Shown: positions 23,290 through 35,810, counted from the first letter of the stretch. The stretch is 64,000 bases of DNA from Apostichopus japonicus (GCF_037975245.1 NC_092571.1:14195417-14259416), one strand, 5' to 3'. Numbers and translations: made by a program. Notes: a model not told the origin generated them from the letters alone.

Positions 23290-24760
23290 CTGTAAAGAGA
23301 AAACCGGAGTTATCATCAGTCAATGATAGAATGAAAAGTACAAATATCCTCTAGCTGAAGGTTGAACTCAAGGAAAGTACCACGAGTAATCCTCCTCAAT
23401 ATATTGAACATTAAGTTAAGTAAATATTTATTGACTTTGCAGCGAACATTTCCTATTTTACCTTTATTTTAAAAGAAAGGTCATTGCCACTTAAAGATTA
23501 CCGACACATATGTTGGGCTAGAAACGAAATATAGCAATATTACGTTAAGTCATAATATTTAAGTGTTGCATTCGTATAACAAAATACACGGACTGAATGT
23601 AAAGAAAACTGTCGACGCTCTCACATGCAATATCAGACTTAACATAACTCCGTGAGCATTCTACCTTAATTAGCTATGAATAATTTACGAATGCTTCCAC
23701 AATGTTACGTTACATTGTAGACACCTACACCTAAATGCGTGACTAAGATGAATACACTTTCATCTTAAGCATTAAGCAAAAAGTGTTAATAGTAATACTC
23801 CCGGAAGAACCTTTCGAACCACTCATATATACTCTATATAAAATTCCTGTTTCCATATAAAATCAATGTAATATTTATCGAGTTTTTGAGATGCCACAAA
23901 ACGAGATTAGAAAGCACTGATGCTATCTTTAATAATTTCGCACAGACTGAGTGCGTATTAGTATATTCAACATTGTGAATTAATCAAGGCGATTCATCAT
24001 TTGATTTATATGATGTAGTTCTCGAGGACCCGCGCGCCACTTTAAAATAGCTATGCCATTTAGGACTTTTTCTTGTCGATAATTTACCATGTTCACCCTA
24101 CATCTTCACAGATTCGATACATACCAAAACCCACTGAAATAACAACAGTCCAAATTCCTTACAAGAACATGTTGCTTCAACTAAGCCACTACACCATTCT
24201 TTAAAGACTATAGGTAGTGCCCTCGTTATATCAATTCTTGCTAACTTTTCATTGGCTCTTATGTCAAAAGCCTATGTGAATCATGCAATGGTGCCGTCTT
24301 CCATGTAATATAACTAGCACATGTTCTAATGTAGTTATATTCGCCACTGCATGCAGTGCAACGTTTTTTTAAATAACATTATGAAGACTATTTATCAACA
24401 CAGCAAGACTTCCCTGCATCACTGTACTAAAGTACATGTGTGTTTGTACGATAGCGTTGAAAGTTCACAAATATGAACCAGGCAAAGACAGGTACATCAG
24501 GAGGCAAGGAAACACTTTGAAAGAGCTAAAACTCATATTGGATTAAATTGTGTACTTTAACGATAACAGGATACTAGCAGTTACAAAAGTACATTGCTTT
24601 CTTTGGTGCGATTTAGTATTCGGAAATTGCTCGTCTGAAACATTTTCGAAGGGGGTGGGGTATTGTTTGTTAGGCGATGACTTTAAGAATGATGAATAGA
24701 CAAGTTTTTTCTTTCAAAGCATTTGCGTACACGGTTAGTAATAAATGACAAAAGACTTAC
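23290..24760. other. Intron-like sequence between C2 and V-C2 exons
   Basis: No gene was found. 23400-23960 matches 60850-61300 and 62720-63290, so it belongs to the repeated C2 block. From about 24050 on the sequence matches 41360-42290, the left end of the large segmental duplication. Confidence 0.55.
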
Positions 24761-25592
24761 CTGGATTACTTTTAGAGATGTTAAATTCACATCTGTCCGA
24801 ATACTGCGATGTGGAAAGGAACGCCATCGTTTCCTGGGTAGCGATGCATCCAACAGTTGAGTTCTCATCACAAGACGTTATGTCAACAGAAAGCTCTTGA
24901 ATACCGTTTTCATCCGTGTAATGTTTTTGAAAATCACAGCCATAGGGCTCAATCATTTCCAGATTTATCGGTGGAAACCCGTTTGTTATTGAACACGATG
25001 TAGATACGTGGTAGGAGCCAGATGGGGACGAGGAGGGGCCTTGACAAACAAGAGGTGTAGGAGGCTGGTAGACTGTAAAGAGATTATAGGTGTGATGAGA
25101 GTAAAGTGTATACGGAGAGTTATCATCAGTCAATGACAGATGATAAGTACCAGCATCCTGTCGTTGAAGGTTTAAGATAGAAAAAGAGAAATCAACCTTA
25201 GTAACTTCAGGCCAGTAGAAGTAGGATAGATCTTCCTCGATATATTCTACTTTTACTTGAAATAAATATCGATTGACTGTCTGATTCTGCCTTCTTTGTA
25301 TACCGTTGTAGAAGTAAGTCCCTTTAGAGGGAACGTCTCCATTAGTACGTCCGGTAAAGTTCATCGCTACTCGTAAACCATATATATATCTACTATATAT
25401 ATCCACTTTAATATGATCTGTGTTAACAGCAATATCCGGGAACGAGAAGTCACAAGCTAGCATAGCGTAACATTCCTTTGAATTTACTGTTTGTCCTTCT
25501 GTGCAGTGATATTTACAACCGATTACGTTACAAGTATATAATACCAAGAAAATGATAAGATGAAAGAACTTTGAAACAATGAGACCATCCAT
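24761..25592 (-). CDS. IgSF receptor exon: signal peptide, V-like and C2-like domains (copy A)
   Basis: The start is Met at 25592. Residues 1-25 are a signal peptide (hydrophobic LIIFLVLYTCNVIG). Residues about 26-165 are a V-like domain with CKYHCTEGQTVNSKECY, CDFSFP, a TyrIle-rich stretch coded by an AT repeat, NRYLFQV, and VDFSFSILNLQRQDAGTYHL. The last motif resembles the Ig F-strand DxGxYxC but has Leu/His in place of Cys. Residues about 174-276 are a C2-like domain with six cysteines (PLVC, SCSITNGFPP, GCDFQ, TSCDEN, GCIATQE, CEFNIS). The exon ends at a donor (CCAG, GTAAGT) in phase 1. Several N-glycosylation sites are visible. Expected product: a cell-surface receptor or recognition protein. 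The paralogue at 42296-43130 is intact and about 85 percent identical by eye. Confidence 0.8.
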
Positions 25593-27087
25593 TTTTTAAT
25601 AACTAACGACTTTTAAAGTTGTCCAACGTCGCAGGCGTGCGTTTGTGCCTACGTGTATTTGCAAACTCTTATGAGAGATAGAAAGTGATCAGTGTTACAG
25701 TGCGCATGCGTTAATTTGCTTTCAACTGTGCATGACTGGAAAATATATTTCCGACATGACAACATGCATGCACGAGTGCGTTTCGAAGTTTAAACATCGC
25801 TTTGTTTTTCTATTTAACTTGAGCAGTTATATTAGCTAAGAAGTATGCTAATGATTTTAATATCACATTGTTACTTAATGACAAACATATTTGTTGAAGG
25901 GTGAGTGTGTGTGTGTATGAATCGTTTGTTGTCCTTTTGTGTTCTCGTTATTGATTTAATGCTTTTACGTGGCTTTTGAAACAGTACCCTACAGTAACAT
26001 CAAATCAAGTTTTAGTATGTGACGAGTGTAATTACTATACTTTCTTACTGAGTCAGACCGAGAAAAACAGAGAATGAGAATGCAACGCGGAGCTTGAAAT
26101 GAAGCACTGAAAGAGCATAAGCATATACATTATCTTTAACATTTTAAAATGATACATTCATGAAACGGAATGACTGTACCTGAAAGTGATGACGCTCTCA
26201 CGTGAAACATTGAACAAAACTGAATTCGTGATCATTCTAATTTGATTGCTCTGGTGACCATACGGGTGAATTCAAAATGTGATGCAACAGTGTAGATAAC
26301 AACACATCATTAATTGACGTCTAAAATAGCATCTTCCATATGAGGTATTAACACAAAATCCGGATTTACTATTCTGTTTTTCTTTTGTTGGCTTGATATT
26401 TCACATCCAGGTGAAGTAATATATTCATAGATCTCGATCATCCGCATCGAATTACTTTGTGTTACTTGATCATAGTTTAAATACAACAGGCTCGTGGATT
26501 CATATGGCAGGAAGATTAGTAAAACGCACTTACAAATGGTGAGACCTTTATTTACTTTCCATTGTTTTATGGTAGAATCCTTCACCCTTACATATTGAAT
26601 AATTTATGGAATATAATTAATCGCATTGTTCATTATGCACACCTCAATAACGAGAGTCCAAGCCGGCTTAGAACTCAATTCGTTTTCAAAGAATATGGGA
26701 AAACTTCGTCAAGGAACTGAACATCAGTCTCCATTTCGATGGTACTGTAACCCACCTTACCTAATAACCATCAATTTTTAATGGTAGTTCTATAATGTGG
26801 AAATATATTCAAATTCACTTCAGACGAAAAGACACATGATGTCATCCTTGTTAACGAATATTTAAACTTTTTTTTCCCCGAACAGATAATCACTTGGATA
26901 TTTCTGTCCGGGTTTTTTTTCGATCAAAGTAACTTCTTACATCAATGCATGAAAAGAATTTTAAAGTTTACATTAATGTTTTGCAGATGTTTCAACGATT
27001 TTGGTTACTCTGAACATGTGTCTCTAGCACTCGATGGTTAGTCATACATAACTGGGTATGAGTAGATAAATGTTAGGTAGAGCTTAC
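25593..27087. other. Upstream region of V-C2 exon A and spacer to V exon A
   Basis: The first 700 bp match 43131-43790 in the other copy, including ACTTTTAAAGTTGTCCAACG just upstream of the start codon and AACTGTGCATGACTGGAAA at about 25725. Conservation is no stronger than in other parts of the duplication, so I name no promoter element. 26300-26600 also matches the right copy and shows no coding signal. Confidence 0.45.
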
Positions 27088-27558
27088 CAAATAGACGGTA
27101 TGTGTGTTGTAATACAGTTGGGCCGACAGTCCAGTCGCTGTTTGTAATCTTTATGTCAACTTGATAAGTTCCAGTATCGTCTAGTTGGATATTTATGATT
27201 GAGAAATAAAAGTTATAAAAGCACTCCCCATGGTCACAATAAAGGTATTCAAATTGAAATAGATAGCGATCATAAGTATGATCCTCATCCCACCAGAACA
27301 ATCTAGAGTAAAGCAACGGAGTACGTTATCATCGGTAGTCAGCTCGGTAAAGTTCAAATCTAATCTAAGTATATATATATATATGTAAATGAAAAGGAAA
27401 TATTTGGAAACGATAAGTTACAGCCTACTACCACATAACAGTTTGTTGAATTTACTGTAGGTCCATCATTGACAGTGATAATCACAATCAATATCTTCGG
27501 AAAATGACAAAGTGATAAGAAAAATTAAAAAACAATGTAAAACAGGTACAAATCCCAT
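27088..27558 (-). pseudogene. IgSF signal peptide + V exon, copy A, frameshifted
   Basis: This is the partner of the intact exon at 44552-45032. The signal peptide (MGFVPVLHCFLIFLITLSFS) and the C-terminal half of the V domain (YLFQFEYLYCDHGECF, FSIINIQLDDTGTYQV, LQHTYRLFG) are still readable and the donor TTTG-GTAAGC is kept. A one-base insertion near 27467 (CATCATTGACAG against CATCTTGACAG) shifts the frame shortly after the signal peptide. A deletion of about 9 bp at 27320-27340 removes part of the domain core. The exon therefore cannot encode the full domain. Loss in one copy of a recent duplicate suggests relaxed constraint on this copy only. Confidence 0.75.
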
Positions 27559-29096
27559 ATCGATAGATCGCGGTATTGTGACAGTACACAGTAAATATGT
27601 TGAATTTATTGCAACACTTCGCGCATCTGTCTGTAAAGCGAGGAGCGCTGTTGATGAATCAAAACAAGGAGTTGTTCCTAAGTAAAACCCGTGCATGCGC
27701 ACTTGTTTGTGTTTCATTTGAATAATATATGTGCTGATTCAAAATGAAAATGACCAGGCTGACAATGATTTTTTCCTTTATGGCTACGTGACAATAAAAA
27801 TTAATTTAACTTTCGAGAGATGGAAGTCTGCTGATGTCCGTAGTGTTTTCATAACCTTTCAACTTGTAATCGTAATGGATGCAAAGCAGTTAAAAACGCT
27901 CGGATGATTTTATTTATACATGCAAGTCAAACATGTATTGAATTCCCTGCGTCTGCATTTTCTGTAAGAAATTATGATGAGTTAAGCGTTTAAAGTATGC
28001 AATTGATTGTCGAGTTTCGTTAATTTTACATAGTTACTATCTAACTTAACCAGATTTACCACTGAATGAGTTGTCTTTGCGGCTAAAATGAGGAATCCTT
28101 TGACACAAGTTTTTATATTTCAACAACTTTATATCGTACCGATTATTATACTGAAAATAAGATCATTGTAACTAATCAAGGTGAGACATCCCTCTTTAGC
28201 AAACATTGTACTATTTTTACAGTCGTACATAGTAGGCAACGCAGGTAATTGTTGCAATCCATTATAATATTTTAGAGAGAATATTTCAAATGTTGTTTCT
28301 TCCTTTCCAATGTTTCCATGATGGTTTAACAATATTATCATGTATATGATACATAAAACAAACCATTTGGTTGCCTAGCTTTTCTTCTAAAATTCAATGC
28401 TCCGGTCGAATGATCCAACAACGATGTGGAGTGCATCCTGAGCAGAGAGAGGTGAAGTGCGGAAAGCTACTCGTCCAGGGGATAGGTTGTATGTCCCATG
28501 CAGCCCCTGCCTCCCGTCCCGCCAACCCAGAACACTTTTCAATGAATTTGATGACTATTAAAAATAAAAGCCGAAACAACCCTTTGAATATCACGTGGTT
28601 TGAAGTGGAGATCTCGTTCATGACAATAGTCCATTATTAATCAATCACGACTTTGTTTCGTCATTTCAGATGTTACAATTTAAAACAGTAAGCTTCTATT
28701 TTATTTCTTGATTTGTGTTAAATGCGTTTCATTTTGAAATCCTATAAAACGATTAATCTAGAGTGTTATTATCAATTGATTAATATTCTATAAGGATAAC
28801 ATGTTCAGATCCTTTGACTTATTCAATTACCTTTCTTCATTCAGGTGTGTAACAGGGGACCTGTGCATGACTCATTGTATACAACTTCCCTGCCGATTCT
28901 CATGGCTTTATCATGTAAAACTGGTTAAGGTGGGTACCAAATAATCAGATAAAACTGATGTGTTATAATTTTATGACCAGTTGCTACTGAGAAGGACACA
29001 CAATCCTATGCATATGTGGATTGACTGGACTAACCACTCAGGTTTCGCCAGGTTTCAGTTTATACTGACGGCTGTCTCTTACTCAAAGTACAAACT
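27559..29096. other. Spacer between V exon A and LINE copy A
   Basis: This region is duplicated at 45033-46538. A readable frame at 28371-28640 (with CGVHPEQREVKCG and GCMSHAAPASRPANPE) is also present at 45828-46076. It differs by a short indel that changes its end and has no known domain, so I leave it uncalled. No RNA gene or promoter is recognised. Confidence 0.45.
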
Positions 29097-31693
29097 GATA
29101 TTTCGGGGGCGGAATAACCACTGTTGAGATTTGCAATTCCCGGGTTCGGACGGGCTTCCGAGGGAGTTTACCGAAACTTTTGGGCCGTCTTCGAAGACGC
29201 CTTTTGCCGACTGTTAAACCAGAGTCAACGTCTGGGTATGATAACTTTGCTGTCCAAGTCTGGGGACCCCTTGGAATCTCGTAACAAGCGCCCGATTATC
29301 TTGTTAAATGTGGATACAAGTAGCTGGATAAGGCTTTGTGCAACCGCCTTGCAATGGCTATGCCGCATCTTGTGGGTGATCTCCAGACTTGTGCAGTCAA
29401 GGGTCATTGCATCCAGCAGAACTTTTGGATGATGCGCGACTTTGTTATTGAGCTTGATCTGCCATGTGCATTGGTCTCTCCTGACCAGCCGAAGGCCTTT
29501 GACATGGTGGATCGCGGTTTTTTAATGAATGTATTGGAGACGTTTCAGTTGCACCCACGTTTTTGTAAATGGATTTCTGTTTTGTATCAGGAAAGTTTCA
29601 GTTCTTTGATCGTTCATGATCAATCTCCGAGTTATATGTCTGATTTGGTGAAACGCTACACTCCAGCTAAGGCATTACGGTCCCAAAGTCATCTTTCTCT
29701 TGTTATTCCTCGAACTAACAAAGTCACATATGGAGATTGTTCTTTCAGTGCAGCAGGTCCTAAACTCTGGAATTATCTTCCTCATCACTTGGAAAATGTC
29801 ACATCTATTGACACTTTTAAAAAGCATTTAACAACTTTTCTTTTTAGGCTTGAATATGGGCATTAATCATATTCGTTGTTTTATTCTCATTACTGTGCCC
29901 ATTTTTATGTATATTTATCTTTTTATGTTCTTTGTGGTTTTTAACCCTGTCTTATATCATTTTCTTACTTTTACTGCTGCTGTTATTACTTTTAGGTTTT
30001 CTTAAGTTTGGTAATTTTATATTCCAGGCATTGATTCTTTTGTACAGTGCTCTTGAGCATGTTTTATTCATGATAACAACACTTTAATATTTTGTATTTA
30101 TTATATTATATCGTAAATGGGTTTTGTTCAGAGGTTTTTAACTGAGAAAGGAGGGTGCGACTGGGGTGCCCTCTGTCTCCATTATTTTATGTTTTGTTTA
30201 GCGAGTTCCTCTGCCGTCTTTTGGAAAGGGACTCGAGACTTGTTCCATTAGTTGTGCCAGGGGGTGCCAAAGGGAAATGCGTTCAATATGCAGATTACGT
30301 CACCGTGACGAGATACCGGGGCGAAGTTGAATCCGAACAAGACAAAGGGCCTTCGCCTTGGTAGCTGGAGATACAGAGACTTAACATTCAGTGCATCGTG
30401 GTCGGATCAGAATATCAAAATTATTATATATGGTTCGGCTACGATGCACCTTGTCATGTCACCCAGAACGAGAGGGCTGAGGTATTTGTGAGCAGGCTCA
30501 AAACCTTTGGCACCCGCTGGCTTTCGATCTTGGGGAAAGTCACCGTTATTAATCGTTTTGTTCCACCCGGGCGCGGTATACCCAGTTCCACGTCGCGTCC
30601 TGGTGCGGTTGGAGAGAGAGATATTTTCATTCATTTGGTTGGGTGGTACAGAGCTGGTCAATATGGCTCTAATGTACCAAAACTTGAGAAAGGGGAGGTG
30701 GGTAGGAGTGATTCATCTGGGAAGTAAATTGACCTTTTTTTGTTACTTGTTACTTGTTACTTTTTTGTTACTAGCAAATGTTCGTAGCGGGAACTGACCC
30801 AGGGTTGCCTTGTTTATATTTTTTACGATTTGGGGGCGGGTTGCACTTGCGTCGATGGGTCCCGGCGCTGTTTAGCAACAGAGAACCACATAGTAGTACT
30901 CCGAGCAGGGTGGTGCGTGTCATTTGTTCCGCTCGTTATGAGTTACCCCCTGTTGACCTGTCACGATCGGTCCTCGTTCACAGTTCCTTGCGGGAGAGTG
31001 CCTTGAATGCAATATTTACAGGGTCGTCATCCTGCCGAAGTATGGCGTTCAGTGCATTCAAGCCTAAATAGTTGCAGGCTCCGAGATCTAGCTTGGAGAA
31101 TTGCATTGGCGATTGGGTGATGGACTATGCCCAACTACCGACTGTGACAGCTTATCGAGTAATGCCCATGTTCTTTTGGCATTGCTCTTTTGTTTTAAGC
31201 TTGTGGGAGTGGTTTCAGACCTGGACCGACCGTGTAAAGGGAGACCTTTCATGGTCGGTAGGACAGGGCTTTGTTTTAAATGGGGTAGATCCTCCAGTTT
31301 GTTCTGTTGCTGTGTTGCACCGTGTTGCTTGTGTCTGTGCTGTTTTGGAGGGAAAAAAAACTTAATTTGGAGGAATAGATGCAATACAGTTTTAAGGGGA
31401 AAATTTGCCAATAGGCAGGCAGTCTTGGAGGCGGTCAAGTGTGGAATTCGCCTTTAGATTGAAGGTCATTTTCGCCTTTCTTGGACGCTGGTGCGCTGGG
31501 GAGGGGTGTTTTGTTTCGCTGCGTGCTGGTCGTCCTTTTTTTCTAAATGTTAGGGTGGGTGGTTTGTCTCTGCTGGTCGGTGGGCGTGTTTGCTTTTTTG
31601 GCTCGCTTTTCCATTTGTCACAGAGGGCTGGTTGAATAGTGCCGTTTGGCAGTGAGGTTTTTGTTCCCGCTTAGCGGGTCACGTGAAAAGCAC
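29097..31693 (+). mobile_element. L1/Tx1-like LINE copy A with nested CR1-like insert
   Basis: This plus-strand copy begins in the RT region (GATATTTCGGGGGCGG, equal to the segment before the ITTVQLWRALSKMKN region of the minus-strand copy) and runs to the tail with a TTA-loop hairpin ending ACGTGAAAAGCAC at 31693. It has internal deletions in the first 100 bp, an insertion at 29614-30109, and many frame breaks. The readable pieces are RT (29336-29610 and 30155-30360) and the C-terminal region (30780-31450). The copy at 46539-49243 is its segmental duplicate. Confidence 0.88.
29614..30109 (+). mobile_element. CR1/L2-like LINE 3' fragment nested in LINE copy A
   Basis: The insert begins with a coding stretch (DLVKRYTPAKALRSQSHLSLV, PRTNK, FSAAGPKLWNYLP, TFKKHLTTFLF). 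This is the typical C-terminal end of CR1/L2/Rex-type LINE ORF2 proteins. A stop, a short 3' UTR and a TTATATTATAT end follow. It interrupts the host LINE between the codons of SFSSLIV and NGFCSEVFN, with ATCGT on both sides (29609-29613 and 30110-30114). The coding part is still open. Confidence 0.85.
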
Positions 31694-33185
31694 AGAACAA
31701 GCTGGAAACAAAGGGACAATGCAAACAAAAACATGAGCATTACTCTCTAAATTGTCACAGCCTCCAGGTTACGTGCAGCACAACAACTGATCACATTGGT
31801 ATTCTTCGTCAAAATGCCAAAAACACACACTAATTTTTCGAGGTGTGTACAATTCGCCTGTCCCTTCAGAAACAACATATCTACATTACTGAATATCTAT
31901 TATTGTATCGTTATTTCAGTGTATTGAGAGGAATATGGTTCGGTATCGATGAACGATCAATTTAACAACTCATTGCAAGTTGGCTTGGTGGTGAATGGGA
32001 TGGCGTAGCCTACAGTGAAATTACAATCGATTTTCGGCTTGTCGAGACCTGTTTGCTCGGGTCGTTCATATTCTGGTTTGGGTGAACGAAGGGCCTACGA
32101 AGTGTGTGTGTGTTGGGGGTGGTTCAGGGGGTGGTGTGTGTAATTGTTAATTACTGATAGTTTAGTTAAAGTACGGGTAGGGTTTGGTATTTAGTGCATT
32201 TTAGGCCTTGACGTTCGCGGATCACGTTAACAGCACAGTAAAGTTACCAACAACTATCGGTTCCAAAGTCGTTCATGAGGAATCAATTTGGGATATTGAT
32301 GATTGAGCATTGTTTTTTTAAGTTCCTGGGATCTGAAAACTATTACAGTGATCCCCTTAATTTACGTACATAATATAGTTTTCTAACTCTTCCTAATCTT
32401 TTCTTGTACTTTTTCTGGCTCTTTTTGTAGTTATATTCTTTGATTCTCCTCTCTTATATGTTGTCTCTGGACTTCTACTCTTCATGTTTCCTTTTAACTT
32501 TCCCAAAAGCCCTAGTCACCTCAATCAGTTAGCATATTGTGTGATCTACCTTGCGTAATTGTATTCGCCGTCCAATTGTTTTTTAGCGTTTTAACCACCT
32601 ATACTTTTCTATTCATTTTACGCAACTAGGAACCTTGGCGGTTGAGGGGCTACTGTATTCAGCCACCGTCCCAGACGGTTTGTCTGAGACGCGAAAAACA
32701 CATTCCATACTTGTCTTACGTTTTCGGGAGATTATCCTAGCACCAAGATGTTACCATGCGATGGAAGCATTGTCAAAGACCTTTATATTCGATTCTTATA
32801 GATAAAAAAGCATTGCACGTGCCCTCGATTTTTACACTGTGAACTTTCAAATAAGGTTTATGAAACTGAAATGTCGCCCTCACATTCAAGAGAAAGTTAT
32901 CTCTTGTTTCTATATGACAACTGTGGTCTTTGAGCTCCTACATGTGAAATGTTGCTTGTATTTTTTAATTAAAGATAGTGTTCACATACCCAAACAAGTA
33001 CCTTATATATGTGAACGATAAATAACACGCTCTCCTTGCCATTGGCCAATCTTATTATAGTATGTGTATTAAAAGACACTGATTATACACGTTGTTGATT
33101 TATATTATTATTATATCTTTTTAAGACCATATAATTGTTTATGGGTAGATGTAATGCACAAATTCTGCGGCATGTTTCACAGTAT
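31694..33185. other. Downstream of LINE copy A: inverted LINE piece and old LINE 3' UTR
   Basis: At about 31697-31760 lies an inverted internal piece of the same LINE (CATGAGCATTACTCTCTAA and TTGTCACAGCC, minus-strand sense of the zinc-knuckle region). At about 32080-32236 lies a 3' UTR-like stretch with GCTGATAG-like sequence, TAGTTTAGTTAAAG and a tail ending CACGTTAACAGCAC, a second tail subfamily. From 32240 to 33000 no feature is recognised. The same layout is seen at 49244-50650. Confidence 0.6.
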
Positions 33186-34826
33186 CTATGGCTTTTGGGC
33201 CGGAGGGGTTGGTGAACCGATAAGCTGACCGGCTTTTGTTTTAAAATATGTTGATTGGATAGTGTGGGTGAACGTGGGGATGGATGTCGTCGTGGCTGTG
33301 CGTGTCATCCAAAAAAAAAAGAATATAATATTATACAAATTAGAGAACAACTGTTGTTCGTCAAATAACACATTTGTTGGTTGACTGAAGTGCTACGGTG
33401 GATGTTTCAAATAAGTGCTAAACGGCGGATATCAGAGGAGACCTTACGGCGAGTAACCTGTACACCTTCCCAATGAGAAGATTTTCTTTGTTATAAATTC
33501 AATAAAATGAGTGTTGAAGGTACCACGAGGTTAGTTCATGAGAGGTCCGCGAAGTGCCCGATGAGATAAGATATCAGATGAGTTCTACCGCTGGTAGTTG
33601 GGTGATGCTTTTGAAATTTGATCCTGCTTTCCATAACATATCTGTAAATAATGCACCAACCGCATACTGATCATCTGTAAAAGACAAAATAAATAGTAGT
33701 CCGTGACTGGAAAATAATTAGACATTTACACAATGTGGTACATCAAGATGGGTATTCAAATTAATTTAACTAAGTTAAACACCATTATGAAACAATGCAT
33801 ATAAATTGACAAATACTAAGCAATCTATCCGATCTATCAGACCGCTAATACGCTACATGAATTAGAATCACAAATACAAAACGATACATCCAAAATCGTT
33901 GCAAACAATATGATGAAAACAAAACCCAAATAACTAATTATGAACGCAAACAGTCCTAAAACAAAATAGTGAATTTTACTTGGAAACAGCGTAAGCTAGT
34001 CCTCTAAAACACGACATCACATTATCCCAAACACCAATAGGGAAAGTTCCAAAACCTTTTAAACACCTACAATATATCTTGAATCAATAAAAATAAACTA
34101 ATATCACAAAATCAGAAAGTACTCAAAAGGATATGTACAGAACGAGGAAAGAAGTATTGGCACATCTGGAATCGCAAAGAATATTCATTCTGTCCTACTG
34201 AATAATCAATTATTTGAAATCTCTTTGACCTTAATGCCTAGCCTAAAGGTCTCTTAAAGCAAAATATGATCAGAAATGATGATAAAAGAAAAACATTGAA
34301 CACCAAACGATTGTCTATAAAGTCTAGCACAAACACTAAAAATGATATTCCCAGAACCACAGAGACGTTTACAAACCCTTAACTGTAATATACATAACGT
34401 TGGAAAATACTTGTAATTGTCAAATGTAAGTATTCTACCGTAAGGATCGGTTTTTATATCATTAATAAATGCTATCATTTTCTCTTCTCTGATTATCTTG
34501 TCATATGATACACTTAATTTTGAAATGGTGGTTGCCATTCATTTTTATTTAACAATTTGAATATTTGTTCAGCATAGTTATAGTTTTGTCTTTTATATTC
34601 GATTCAATGATTAAAAAGTCGGGTGAATATTCATTGTTTCTTTTTCGAATATTGTTTGACCTTGTGTAGAATAAATGAAGGAAGTGATATCATTTCTTGA
34701 TCGAAACAGTTTTGGGTAACTTGTTTTCGTAGGAAAGGTAATATAGACACCTAATCTGCTTCCTGGTTTTACTTTCATAATTCAGAGGATACTCATTTTA
34801 AATATATGTAATAAATGTCATGAGAG
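33186..34826. repeat. Block X copy 3 (partial)
   Basis: This matches 1310-1455 and 1870-3240 in block X copy 1, with large deletions between. No gene is supported. It passes into the 1.21-kb tandem repeats. Confidence 0.6.
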
Positions 34827-35798
34827 TAAAAAAAGAGCACTTTTTAGAAAAACATGATGAATTGATGTTTGTCGTCAGGTATGAATATTTTCCAGTTACA
34901 GAATCTGAACTGAATGTAGTTGTTTTTATTAACAAATTTATAGATCGTGATTTCTCCAGTCCATTTCGACCGTTTTCTCTTTTTTTTTAAATTCTGTTCT
35001 CTATTCTGTAATGACTACATGTCACGGTACATAAACAAACTTTAAATTATAATTATAATTTTAGTTATCCAACCTAATCAACCACATTGTTAATAGAATT
35101 TAAATAAATAATGGGATTGAAAAAAAAAATTAAATTTAACTTAAAGAGATGCCTCACGCACAAGTATATATGTCAAAGCATTTATTTAATGGTTTCAAAG
35201 ATAGTATTACTATCAAATAAATCATTATTTTTTAAATGTGATGTAATAACAGCAACGTTGTTCTTTTTTTGAAGTAGTTGATGACCTATCAAGAGAAGAA
35301 GTTATATTTGGCACAAATTAATCAAATTAGGAATTGGATAAAGCATGTCTTCATATATTTTGTTCATGAAAAAACACAATACTTTCTTCCCCCACGTAAG
35401 GGTTTAAGTTTTTACATGCATTTAACAGCCACTGCGAAACCCGCAATGGTATAAACTTACTTATTTTATTGTTACTCCTTTCGTAACTACCGAGCTGCTT
35501 CCTGGTTTTACTTTCATAATTCAGAGCATACTCATTTTAAATATATTGAAAGTCTTTTTTTCTCATAACTGGCATTGGAAATGTTCACAATCTAAGTTGT
35601 GTCTATTACACAAGCAAATCGAAAGTCCATTAAACATGACACTATTTCTTGTGAACCTCTGTTACATCAGAGAGGTGTCTCCAATACACACATAGTTCAA
35701 TTAAATCAGTTAAACAATACTTTGAAACTTCTTGACGCCTGTTTCTCACTTTCAGCTAACGCAGCTGTTTGGGTTAACCAAAGGTAATAACAAGATCC

Positions 35799-35810
35799 AC
35801 GTAAAAAGCA
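35799..35810 (+). mobile_element. Twelve-base LINE tail insertion with 8-bp target duplication
   Basis: The insert ACGTAAAAAGCA equals the last bases of the LINE. It is flanked by CAAGATCC at 35791-35798 and 35811-35818. Empty sites are seen at the matching positions in block X (about 4168 and 54090) and the next tandem unit (about 37010). The insert lacks the hairpin entirely. Confidence 0.85.

Larger units (their letters stand above)
24050..33000. repeat. Segmental duplication, left copy (about 9 kb)
   Basis: This segment is repeated at about 41360-50650 in the same orientation, offset by about 17.3-17.6 kb. It carries the V-C2 exon, the V exon (broken here), a repeated non-coding stretch at 28370-28640, and a LINE with a nested CR1-like insert. 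Both copies share the nested insert at the same site, so the duplication is younger than both transpositions. Confidence 0.9.
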
